From the NCBI GenBank assembly GCA_009697505.1, contig SHUD01000023.1, positions 1 to 37,670 of the forward strand: DNA of 37,670 nt, written 5' to 3'. Shown here in pieces: positions 24,643-32,022 of the stretch (within the stretch, counting starts at the first letter, position 1; each line of letters starts with the position of its first letter). This stretch comes from Bryobacterales bacterium (GTDB lineage: Bacteria; Acidobacteriota; Terriglobia; Bryobacterales; Bryobacteraceae). The notes beneath the pieces are model-generated. The model did no database searches. It was not told the origin of the DNA and worked only from the letters and a program-made list of their open reading frames with translations. The position numbers were made by a program, and so were the translations under genes.

Positions 24643-24868
24643 CCATCCTAGCAGCCTGGCGTGCCGTACCAGATCGATGGTGTGGGGTTTGATCAGCGCC
24701 TCGCCGCCGGACATTACCACGTGCACGCGGCCGAGCCATTGCCGCAGGCCGGTCAGCACGCGGGCCCACTGCTCTTTGGTCAAGTATTCCTTATAGCGGT
24801 TCTTCCACGGATCGCAGTGGGACGCGGTGGGCGTTGCAGTTCTCGGTGCTCGGCAGGACGATCGAAAC
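24643..24868 (-). pseudogene. Radical SAM protein remnant
   Basis: Minus-strand reading gives VSIVLPSTENCNAHRV, then, after a shift of one nt, HCDPWKNRYKEYLTKEQW, and VMSGGEALIKPHTIDLVRHARLLGW. This is the start of a radical SAM domain: CxxxCxxC followed by the SGGE motif. The middle Cys is CGC (Arg) at 24824-24826, and one extra C in the run at 24819-24821 breaks the frame. The rest of the TIM barrel is missing; the fragment stops 16 nt before cysS, in frame with it. It abuts an oppositely oriented ATPase remnant. Confidence 0.75.
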
Positions 24869-25456
24869 CGGCTTGACCGCCTGGTGCTCAAGGGCGGGGG
24901 TGTGCCGCGCGATTGTCTATCGCTGTTCTTGGAGGTGCTTGATGCGGTCCAACAGCCTAATGGCGACGGTCGGATTGGCAAAGATGATGTACGCATCCTC
25001 AGCCGCGCGAATTTTGAGAGGAGAATTGAGGAACTGAAGCAAGATTCAGAAGGAAGCGAGCAAGGCATCTTGATCAAGGGCATCTACGTGCTCCGCCAAT
25101 TCTGCATCGAGAAACGAAGCAATGTGCTACTGGTTTCGGAGGCGCTGCCGTAGCAGAACGATAGTGTACGCACGCTTCTGTATCGCCTTCTTGATTACCG
25201 GATCATACATAGCGCCGGTTCTGCGCTGACGCACAAATCACAACCTGGGACCTATCACGTATTCGCCATTGATATAGGCTGTTATGCGCACATGAGGACG
25301 CTTCATCATCGGTTCGAGGAGATCGATCTTGCCGCCGCTGACGCAAAGGAGCAAATGCGGTCAATGCCAATACTGGACGCCGCTGCGTTCGAGACTCTCT
25401 GGAACGGGGCGCCTGCCGAGACAGAAGCGGCGCTCAATGAACAAGATGATGAGTAG
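24854..25456 (+). pseudogene. ATPase-like C-terminal remnant with in-frame TAG
   Basis: Plus-strand reading QDDRNRLDRLVLKGGGVPRDCL... runs to a TAG at 25151-25153 and continues in the same frame as QNDSVRTLLYRLLDYRIIH...FEEIDLAAADAKEQMRSMPILD to a stop at 25454. The GGVPRD segment and the later helices resemble the C-terminal part (sensor-2 and winged-helix region) of ORC/AAA-type ATPases, which is a tentative assignment. There is no Walker A, so it is an N-terminally truncated gene with a nonsense mutation (or an unknown gene with readthrough). No recognisable plus-strand start exists. Confidence 0.6.
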
Positions 25457-25472
25457 CCATCGAACGATTCGG

Positions 25473-25722
25473 TTACTTCGGGTGAGGGATCACATCTTCG
25501 ACGCGATACACATCTCCGGTAATCGTGAAGTAGAAACGCCAATCGCGGTTGACTCTTCCCCGCCCAGACATTTCCGGACTCGGAGTACTTCTTAGCTCGG
25601 AGAGACGGGTGGTGGAGGTTCCCCATCAGGAACGCGAGTTGCTTCTCGAATGCCCTCTGCACCGGGGACGGAGCGTCCTGAAGACTTCGGATCGCCCGAT
25701 CCGAGAATTCCACTCGCATCAT
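25473..25722 (-). pseudogene. RelE/ParE toxin broken by a 1-nt frameshift
   Basis: From ATG 25722 or 25719 the frame reads MRVEFSDRAIRSLQDAPSPVQ..., a RelE/ParE start, up to VWAG. One base in the C run 25558-25561 (plus strand) then shifts the frame; skipping it restores RVNRDWRFYFTITGDVYRVEDVIPHPK and a stop at 25473-25475, giving a normal ~81-aa toxin. It follows the AbrB-type antitoxin gene by a few nt. It is a homopolymer indel, so a sequencing error is possible. Confidence 0.75.
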
Positions 25723-25726
25723 CGTT

Positions 25727-26032
25727 TCATGGTCGGGCTTTCTGAGCGGAAGACTTGCGAGTCTTGATCTGCTTGCGAAGGAACTTGATCGCCTTACCTG
25801 CTGTGTCGAACGGGCCGTAATACGGACCCTTGCGGGCTTCCGCAAGACGAGCGTCAATGACCCGTTTTTGCCCGGGCGTGTGTTCGCCGGTGGCGGAAGG
25901 AAGCTCAGGGATGATGTTGATGATTCCACCCGAAACCTTGAACTCCAAGCGGTCACCGGGTTTTATGCCTGCGCGTCGACGCAGGGAATCCGGCACAACG
26001 ATGGGCTTCTTGCTTTGCACCAGGGTGATCAT
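25727..26032 (-). CDS. AbrB/MazE-type antitoxin
   Basis: A 101-aa protein starting at ATG 26032 (MITLVQSKKPIVVPDSLRRR). The first 45 residues are a SpoVT-AbrB swapped-hairpin DNA-binding domain (IVVPDSLRRRAGIKPGDRLEFKVSGGIINI). The tail is basic (KAIKFLRKQIKTRKSSAQKARP). It precedes the frameshifted RelE/ParE toxin on the same strand with a gap of 4-8 nt depending on toxin start. As the only intact member of the pair it might still act as an orphan regulator. Confidence 0.8.
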   Translation of the reverse strand: MITLVQSKKPIVVPDSLRRRAGIKPGDRLEFKVSGGIINIIPELPSATGEHTPGQKRVIDARLAEARKGPYYGPFDTAGKAIKFLRKQIKTRKSSAQKARP

Positions 26033-26227
26033 GACACTTGAAGCATAGCAAACACCCTTGGTCTGTTCACTAAAGTCTGGATTGCGGAACCTGATTCGCG
26101 CGCGCAACATCCGCATGGTGCGGAGCCGCCGCGGTTTCAACTCGTGGAGCGAGCCAAGTCTTGTTTCGATGTGGATAGGACGGTGAGAGAATTTTTGGAG
26201 TTGTACGGCACATTATGACCAGACGCG

Positions 26228-27196
26228 ATGAGTCAAAATGCGTTGGTGACAGGTGCGGCGGGATTCATCGGTTCCCACCTGGTCGACGATCTCCTGAAAA
26301 CCGGCTGGGCTGTTACCGCCCTGGATAATTTCGACGCTTTCTATGACCGCTCGCTCAAGGAAACCAACGCGGCGCCGCACCGCGCTTCGGACCGCTACCG
26401 CCTGCTTGAAATCGACATTTGCGATCTGGACCGGATGCGCGCGGAACTTGCCGGCGGCTACGACGTCATCGTGCACATGGCGGCCAAGGCCGGCGTCCGG
26501 CCCTCCATCGCCGATCCCATCGGCTACCAGGAAGTGAACGTGCGCGGCACGCAAAACCTGCTGGAACTGGCCCGCGAGTGGCAGACGCCACAATTCGTCT
26601 TCGCGTCGTCGAGCAGTGTTTACGGCGTCAATCCGCGGGTGCCCTGGCGCGAGGAAGACGCCGTGCTGCTGCCCATCAGCCCTTACGCCAGCACCAAGGT
26701 CAGTGGCGAATTGCTCGGTCATGTCTACAGCCATCTGTATGGAATCCGTTTCCTGGCGCTGCGTTTTTTCACGGTCTATGGTCCGCGGCAGAGGCCCGAT
26801 CTGGCGATTCACAAGTTCACGAGGCTGATGCTGGAAGGGCGCCCGCTACCTTTTTACGGAGACGGCTCCACTCGGCGCGACTACACGTTTGTCGCTGACA
26901 TCGTAAAAGGCGTGCGTGCCGCCATGGAATACAACGCGAGCCCGTATGAAGTCATCAACCTCGGCAACAACCGAACGGTGAGCCTGGCCGAGTTGGTGGA
27001 GACCATCGAACAGAACTTGCGCGTGAAGGCGGTGCTGGACCGCCAACCCGAACAGCCCGGTGACGTTCCGCGGACCTGGGCGGACGTTTCCAAGGCCGGG
27101 CGGCTGTTGGGATACGCTCCCCGTACGCGCTTCTCCGATGGCGTTGCCGCGTTCACGAAATGGTTGCGCGGCAGAGCGTTCGCGCGATCGGCCTGA
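26228..27196 (+). CDS. UDP-glucuronate 4-epimerase-like NAD-dependent epimerase
   Basis: A 322-aa extended SDR of the UDP-sugar epimerase group. The NAD-binding motif is TGAAGFIGSH (T8-H17), and the catalytic Tyr-Lys pair is Y153-A-S-T-K157 after SSSSVYG. The DNFDAFYDRSLKE, FFTVYGPRQRPD, FYGDGSTRRDYTFVADIV and VINLGNN segments are those of UDP-glucuronate 4-epimerases, which make UDP-galacturonate; related dTDP-glucose dehydratases are less likely. It lies next to a glycosyltransferase and remnants of nucleotide-sugar dehydrogenase and asparagine-synthase-like genes, so an exopolysaccharide role is inferred. It is convergent with the glycosyltransferase (17 nt gap). Confidence 0.9.
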   Translation: MSQNALVTGAAGFIGSHLVDDLLKTGWAVTALDNFDAFYDRSLKETNAAPHRASDRYRLLEIDICDLDRMRAELAGGYDVIVHMAAKAGVRPSIADPIGYQEVNVRGTQNLLELAREWQTPQFVFASSSSVYGVNPRVPWREEDAVLLPISPYASTKVSGELLGHVYSHLYGIRFLALRFFTVYGPRQRPDLAIHKFTRLMLEGRPLPFYGDGSTRRDYTFVADIVKGVRAAMEYNASPYEVINLGNNRTVSLAELVETIEQNLRVKAVLDRQPEQPGDVPRTWADVSKAGRLLGYAPRTRFSDGVAAFTKWLRGRAFARSA

Positions 27197-27213
27197 GGCC
27201 AAGAAGGCCGCGC

Positions 27214-28422
27214 TCATGGATTTCCGGCGGCGGCTTCCGGCGCCTGGACCAGGAACGGCTCGAATTCCCGCGCTACTTGCTCCCAGGAGTAGCGCGAGGC
27301 CACCATCTCGCGGGCTGCGGTGGCGAGTCTTGCGCGCGCCGCGGTATCGCCGCACAAGTCCAGGCAGCACCGCGCGAAATCCAGCGGAGTATCCGCCAAT
27401 GCGATCGTCTCGCCATCGCTGACGTCCAGGCCTTCCGCGCCGATGGTAGTCGCGACTACCGGAATCCCCGCCGCCATGGCTTCATAAATCTTGAGTCGCG
27501 TGCCGCCCCCAATGCGAAGTGGAACCATCGCGACGCTCGCGTTCCACAAATACGGACGCACATCCGGCACGGTGCCCGTCACGTGCACAAAGCGATCACG
27601 GGCGGCCAGCGCCTGGATGCCGGCGGGAGGCATGCGGCCCACAATGGTCACCGGCAGTTCCTGGTTGCGCGCGCGGATCAGCGGCAAAACTTCTTCGGCG
27701 AACCACGTGATGCCGTCGATGTTCGGCGCCCAATCCATGGAGCCGGCGAACACCAGGCCCTGGCCTTTTGCTGTGTCCGCGGGTCGAGCGAAATACGCCG
27801 TGTCGATGCCGGTCGGCACGTAGGAGCAGGGCACGCCGAACCACTCGCGAATCGTGGCCGCGTCTTTTTCCGAGACCGCCACGACGCGCGCCGCACGCCG
27901 GCAGGCGGCCGCCTCGAAGTCCCGCATGCGGCGCTCCTGCAAGCGCATGTACAGCCGCCGCAAAGGATCGCCGGCATTCTCGCGCCGCCGCTGCCAGATC
28001 ACGCTTTCCACGTTGTGCTGGAACAGGACCGCGCGCTCCAGGCGCGGAAAGTTGACGGCGGTGACCAGGAAATCGCAGACCATCGCGTCATAACGTTCCT
28101 CGCGGATCAGGCGTTCCAGCGCGGTCCGCATCTCCGCGCAGCGCCAGCGGCCGGCCGCCAAAGGGAGCGGGGAAAACGTTGCCGCTGCCGCTTCCAGTGC
28201 GAATCGCGGCGAGGTCTTGCGCGCGGGACGGAATGCAAATGGGAACGCCCGGCTGGAGTATTCGCCGGCGCGCGCCACACCTTCCGGCCGATCGGGATCG
28301 GCCAGCGCGGCGTAATGAATCTCATGCCGCTTATGCAACTGGCGCAACATTTCCAGCGTACGGATCTGGCCCCCGCGTGTGGCCGGGTGCAGAAAATCCG
28401 AGCCGGCCCACAGCAGCTTCAT
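27214..28422 (-). CDS. Group-4 glycosyltransferase (PEP-CTERM/Stp1-like)
   Basis: A 402-aa GT-B glycosyltransferase starting at ATG 28422 (MKLLWAGSDFLHPATRGGQIRTLEMLRQL). The donor-site segment GGGTRLKIYEAMAAGIPVVATTIGAEGL is typical of GT4, and DRVVAVSEKDAATI-like and VFAGSMDWAPNIDGITWF segments lie before it. The opening and the 'GS.DW.PN.DA' motif resemble the exosortase-associated TIGR03087 group. Its ATG overlaps the stop of the truncated asparagine-synthase fragment (ATGA), which indicates that the two were once translated together, as in EPS/exosortase clusters. Confidence 0.85.
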   Translation of the reverse strand: MKLLWAGSDFLHPATRGGQIRTLEMLRQLHKRHEIHYAALADPDRPEGVARAGEYSSRAFPFAFRPARKTSPRFALEAAAATFSPLPLAAGRWRCAEMRTALERLIREERYDAMVCDFLVTAVNFPRLERAVLFQHNVESVIWQRRRENAGDPLRRLYMRLQERRMRDFEAAACRRAARVVAVSEKDAATIREWFGVPCSYVPTGIDTAYFARPADTAKGQGLVFAGSMDWAPNIDGITWFAEEVLPLIRARNQELPVTIVGRMPPAGIQALAARDRFVHVTGTVPDVRPYLWNASVAMVPLRIGGGTRLKIYEAMAAGIPVVATTIGAEGLDVSDGETIALADTPLDFARCCLDLCGDTAARARLATAAREMVASRYSWEQVAREFEPFLVQAPEAAAGNP

Positions 28423-28904
28423 ACGCGCGCCGCGGCTCCCAGCAGAGTTTCGCGCGGATCCCGCCGCTTGGCGATGAAAACTTCTCCCCACAAATGCAGG
28501 TTCAGCAAGCGCCACAGCCGGTCTGTGCCATCCAGTTGCCCGCTGCGGTGGCGCTCGAGCAGCGTCCGCACGGCGGACGCATCCACGACGGACGCCAGAA
28601 ATCCGTTGCGATCCGTCAAGCGATCCAGCAACGGCTGCACGCGCGCGTCGCGCAACCAAAGACGCAGCGGCGTGGGGAATCCCATCTTCTTGCGGTGGAC
28701 GATTGGGTGGGGGAGCAGGGACTCCGCAACGCGTTTGATCAGATACTTTCCATTGGCTCCGCGCAGCTTGAGCGACGCCGGCACGCGCGTGGAAAATTCC
28801 ACGAACGGGTGATCCAGAAACGGCACGCGGCTCTCAATTGACGCCGCCATGCTCATTTGGTCTTGCTTCATCAGCAACTCCACCAGGTACGTTTTCTGAT
28901 CGGC
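28419..28904 (-). pseudogene. Asparagine-synthase-like C-terminal fragment
   Basis: The recognisable part starts at ADQKTYLVELLMKQDQMSMAASIESRVPFLDH and runs through GKYLIKRVAESLLP, HRKKMGFPTPL and LWRLLNLHLWGEVF to the end. This is the C-terminal third of an AsnB-like amidotransferase; the glutaminase domain and the SGGxDS loop are missing. The frame stays open to ATG 28997 but those residues are unrelated. In exosortase-type EPS loci an AsnB-like amidotransferase lies next to such glycosyltransferases. The cut is at about 28893-28904, exactly where a dehydrogenase fragment begins on the other strand. Confidence 0.8.
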
Positions 28905-29144
28905 AAAGGGCGCGACCTGCGCGTCTGGGATCCGCACATCCGTCTGGAAAGCATCTACGGAAGCAATCGCGAATACATTCTCAACAGCATTCCTCACATC
29001 GGACGTCTGCTGGCCGCGGATCTAGCGGAGCTGTTCGCATGGGGCGCCGAGCATCTGGTGGTGACCCAGAAACCTTCGCCGGAGGTGAGAGAAGCGCTGG
29101 CCAAGAGCGGCCTGCCGGTGCTGGATCTTGCCGGATGGCTATAA
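28893..29144 (+). pseudogene. UDP-glucose/GDP-mannose dehydrogenase C-terminal fragment
   Basis: Plus-strand reading LIGKGRDLRVWDPHIRLESIYGSNREYILNSIPHIGRLLAADLAELF matches the C-terminal UDP-binding domain of nucleotide-sugar 6-dehydrogenases (the SIPHI..LL segment is characteristic). The N-terminal NAD domain and the catalytic Cys domain are absent. An ATG at 28857 opens the frame but belongs to the asparagine-synthase fragment's antisense. It is head-to-head with that fragment and its 5' end is not preceded by a promoter, so it is a remnant. Confidence 0.8.
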
Positions 29145-29374
29145 GGGGCTTGCGATTCCGCTTGGACCCGGCATCCCGCCGCTCCCACCCCGGCAGGCCG
29201 GGAAAATCTGGACTCAACCTCGGGACTCAACCCTGGAATTCCACAGGCACCTTCTGGTTAAGGCTTTGCCAATTGGCAGGGTTCCCAACTTCCGTTCGAA
29301 CAGTGTATACTTTTTAACGACCGGGTGGCCCACGCCTAATTCCGGGTCATTAGATCTTTGTGAAGGAGAGGCCC

Positions 29375-30619
29375 ATGAAGTCGAAACCAACCAATCGCAG
29401 GGGATTCCTAAAGGGTGGCGCAGCGCTGGCCGGTCTGGCCGCCGGCGCAGTACAATCCGTCAAAGCCCAGCCGCCAGACACCTTTCTGCGGCCGCGAGGC
29501 ACCAGCAAGGAACAGATCGCCTATGGCGAGCGCTCCAAGTATGTAACCTCGAAGCGCGAACCCGCCCCGGGCAGAGCTTCTCCAGACGCGTTCGGGCTGG
29601 CGTTCCACATCGGCACTCCGCTGCAGGATCAGATCGGATCGGTGACTCCGTCCGCGTTGCACTATGTGGCGACCCACCGCGGCGCGTTCGTTCCGGAAAT
29701 CGATCCCAAAGAGCACCGCTTCATGATCCACGGCATGGTGGACCGGCCGCTGGTGTTCACCATGGACGAGCTGATGCGCTTCCCGTCGGTCAGCCGCTTC
29801 CACTTTATCGAGTGCGCCGGCAACCGTGCGCGGACGACGCACAAGACCGTTCAGCAAACGCATGGCTTGACCAGCAACTCCGAATGGACCGGCGTGCTGC
29901 TGTCGACGTTGCTCAAAGAATGCGGCGTACAGAGTGCCGGAACCTGGATCGTTGCCGAGGGAGCCGAAGAAGTCAAGGGCAACTCCAGCATCCCGATGAC
30001 CAAGGCCCTGGACGACTGCATGATCGCTTACGGCCAGAATGGCGAGCCGTTGCGTCCGCAGCAGGGCTTCCCCTTACGGCTGCTGGCTCCCGGATATGAG
30101 GGCATTTTCCAGGTGAAGCACCTGCGCCGGGTCAAGGTCGTGGATCGCTACTACTGGACCTATAACGACTATGGCCATCGCCGTTCCGAAGCCAGAGAGG
30201 CCGCCTTGGCTACCGTTTGGGGACCGAAGTCGGTCATCACCTTCCCCTCCGGCGGACAGAAGGTGGCTGGCCCCGGAATTTACGAGATCAGGGGCTTGGC
30301 CTGGTCCGGCCAGGGCGCCGTCAAGACCGTGGAAATTTCCATGGACGGCGGCAAGAGCTGGAAGGCCGCGCAACTCAAAGGGCCGACCTATAAGATGGCG
30401 CACGTCGCCTTCGGCCTGCAATGGAATTGGGACGGCAAAGAGTGCGAACTGCAGTCCCGCTGCACCGACGACCAGGGTTCGATTCAGCCGTCGCTGCCCC
30501 AGGTCGCCAAGTACTGGAATTTGCCCGCGGGCAAGGAGATCCGCGTGAAGGGTCTCGACAATCCGATTCACCCCTGGAAGATTGCCAGTGATGGGAGCGT
30601 GACTAATGGCATGGCGTAA
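29375..30619 (+). CDS. soxC: Sulfite/sulfane dehydrogenase molybdopterin subunit, SoxC-like
   Basis: Periplasmic molybdenum-cofactor oxidoreductase of the sulfite oxidase family. A Tat signal is visible (NRRGFLKGGAALAGLAAGA). SoxC features follow: SALHYVATHRGAFVPEIDPKEHRFMIHGMV, the Mo-ligating Cys147 in FIECAGNRA, LLSTLLKECGV, IVAEGAEE, NGEPLRPQQGFPLRLLAPGYEG and a C-terminal immunoglobulin-like dimerisation domain. The ATG follows AAGGAGA at 5 nt; an in-frame GTG at 29360 is not favoured. A TATACT box lies at 29306-29311. soxD overlaps its 3' end by 14 nt. No soxYZ/AX/B genes are in the window, so it works alone, perhaps as a sulfite dehydrogenase. Confidence 0.9.
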   Translation: MKSKPTNRRGFLKGGAALAGLAAGAVQSVKAQPPDTFLRPRGTSKEQIAYGERSKYVTSKREPAPGRASPDAFGLAFHIGTPLQDQIGSVTPSALHYVATHRGAFVPEIDPKEHRFMIHGMVDRPLVFTMDELMRFPSVSRFHFIECAGNRARTTHKTVQQTHGLTSNSEWTGVLLSTLLKECGVQSAGTWIVAEGAEEVKGNSSIPMTKALDDCMIAYGQNGEPLRPQQGFPLRLLAPGYEGIFQVKHLRRVKVVDRYYWTYNDYGHRRSEAREAALATVWGPKSVITFPSGGQKVAGPGIYEIRGLAWSGQGAVKTVEISMDGGKSWKAAQLKGPTYKMAHVAFGLQWNWDGKECELQSRCTDDQGSIQPSLPQVAKYWNLPAGKEIRVKGLDNPIHPWKIASDGSVTNGMA

Positions 30620-31220
30620 ACTCCTATTGCCTTTCGCTTTACTGGGAGTCTGCGCCTGGGCGCAGGGTCCCACGTATAAGATGGGGCGCACGCCGTCGGC
30701 GGATGAAGTCAAAGCCATCGACATCGCGATCAATCCGGTCACCGGCAAGGAACTTCCGGCCGGACAGGGAACCGCTGCCGAAGGCACGAAGCTCTTCGTC
30801 TCCAAGGGTTGCGCGGGCTGCCACGGGGCCAACGGATACGGGGGCCGCGCTCCCACGTTGATCGTGCCCAAGGGCTTCCCGACCGGAGCCGGCAAAGGGC
30901 CGGAGAAAATTCCGAATCTCGCGCCGGGGATGGAGATGGGCATCATGGGACCGGGTTTGATGGCGGTCCATGCACCCTATGCTCCGGTGATTTGGGACTA
31001 CATCAACCGCGCCATGCCTCTCAACCGCGAAGGTACGCTGACTCCCAACGAAGTCTACGCGATCGTCGCCTTCCTGATGTGGAAGGGCGAAGTGATCAAG
31101 GAAGACGAAGTGATGGATCAGAATACTCTTCCCAAGGTCAAGATGCCGCATCTGGATATGGCGACGGAATCGCCCATCTGGAAGCCCAGCAGTAAGAGGG
31201 TTACAGGTTACCCCTACTAG
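30606..31220 (+). CDS. soxD: SoxD-like monohaem cytochrome c
   Basis: The electron-accepting subunit of the pair, 204 aa. A signal peptide (WRKLLLPFALLGVCAWAQ) leads to a GRTPSADEVKAIDIAIN segment typical of SoxD N-termini, one haem motif CAGCH (C69-C72-H73), and the SoxD-like C-terminal IWDYINRAMPLNREGTLTPNEVYAIVAFLMW. At 204 aa it carries one haem, while many SoxD are longer and dihaem. Its ATG lies inside the soxC 3' end (14-nt overlap), so translation is coupled. A strong hairpin follows 25 nt after the stop. Confidence 0.88.
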   Translation: MAWRKLLLPFALLGVCAWAQGPTYKMGRTPSADEVKAIDIAINPVTGKELPAGQGTAAEGTKLFVSKGCAGCHGANGYGGRAPTLIVPKGFPTGAGKGPEKIPNLAPGMEMGIMGPGLMAVHAPYAPVIWDYINRAMPLNREGTLTPNEVYAIVAFLMWKGEVIKEDEVMDQNTLPKVKMPHLDMATESPIWKPSSKRVTGYPY

Positions 31221-31244
31221 TCCGATTGCAGTTTTGGAAAACGG

Positions 31245-31270
31245 AGCCGGGATGCGCAAGCATCCCGGCT
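31245..31270 (+). terminator. Rho-independent-type terminator of soxCD
   Basis: AGCCGGGATGC (31245-31255) and GCATCCCGGCT (31260-31270) are perfect 11-bp arms around a GCAA loop (GNRA), followed by TTGTC. The run of U is short, but the stem is strong and placed right after soxD. Confidence 0.75.
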
Positions 31271-31293
31271 TTGTCATGTGAGCGCGGGTTGCA

Positions 31294-31640
31294 ATTTCGG
31301 CCCTGGATGAGTTGGGCAGCGTGGTCCATTGCATCGAAATGGGTGCGGAGGACTATCTGGCCAAGCCCTTCGACCGCGTGTTGCTGCGCGCCCGTATCGG
31401 CGCCACTCTGAAAAAAAAGTGGCTGCGAGACCGGGAGAGCCGCAAGACCAGGGAATTGGAACAAACGCTGCAGCTTCTGGAGAGAGCGCAGGCCCAGCTC
31501 GCGCTGCAGGCTTCCCAAGACGCGTTGACGGGCCTGGCCAACCGGTACTGCGTCAATGCGCATCTGGAGAAACGCACCAAGGGTACGAGACCTTTCAGCG
31601 TAGTTTATATCGACCTCAACGGCTTCAAGAAGATCCGCCG
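31294..31640 (+). pseudogene. REC-GGDEF diguanylate cyclase remnant
   Basis: The frame reads ISALDELGSVVHCIEMGAEDYLAKPFDRVLLRARIGATL, the C-terminal end of a receiver domain with the conserved Lys in AKPF, then a coiled coil and ASQDALTGLANRY, YIDLNGFKKI, the start of a GGDEF domain. After FKKI the frame reads RRRPGGG and loses similarity, so the GG[D/E]EF active loop is missing. The N-terminal part with the phospho-acceptor Asp is also missing. The frame itself stays open to 31797. No start or ribosome binding site supports expression. Confidence 0.75.
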
Positions 31641-31772
31641 CCGTCCGGGTGGCGGCAGTAGTACCGCGGCTCTAGTCCTCTCATGCCCAGGGTTCTATAC
31701 TCGGCAGAGCCGATTCGGCGATAACGTTAACGTGAAAGTATACGTTCGGTCGCACAACGTTACGGAGGCAAC

Positions 31773-31946
31773 ATGTACGACTTACTGCTGCGGTTAAAAC
31801 TGATGAAAAATCCTGAATTTCAGGACCTCATCCAATACACACTTCTGTCCGTGCTGATGGCTGGTTTTCTGGTCACCGCGGTGGTTGATGCATGCCGCGA
31901 ATTGCGGCGCGCATCCCCGCGATATTTGCGCAGGTGGCATCACTGA
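31773..31946 (+). CDS. Small Flp-pilin-like membrane protein, 57 aa
   Basis: A short gene preceded by ACGGAGG (31761-31768 region) and ATG 31773. It encodes MYDLLLRLKLMKNPEFQDLIQYTLLSVLMAGFLVTAVVDACRE... The 'F.DLIQYTLLSVLMAG' stretch resembles the Flp/Fap pilin helix 'G.DL.EYAL', but the usual Glu is Gln, so pilin assembly is uncertain. One hydrophobic helix is followed by a basic tail (RELRRASPRYLRRWHH). It stands alone, without tad/cpa genes nearby. Confidence 0.5.
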   Translation: MYDLLLRLKLMKNPEFQDLIQYTLLSVLMAGFLVTAVVDACRELRRASPRYLRRWHH

Positions 31947-32022
31947 CGGGCTGACTATACTGGACTTCATACCGTCTCTCCGCGCCCCGCGGCGCCGAGG
32001 GCGGCGGTGAAACCCAGCCCTC

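Noticed and set aside
24628-25083. 618-aa CysRS fusion
   Set aside because: The extension is a mutated radical-SAM remnant in part and unrelated sequence beyond; CysRS starts at 24627.
24643-29144. A new defence island built from the radical SAM, ATPase and toxin genes
   Set aside because: The radical SAM and ATPase genes are truncated and mutated, and the toxin is frameshifted; no complete system is present.
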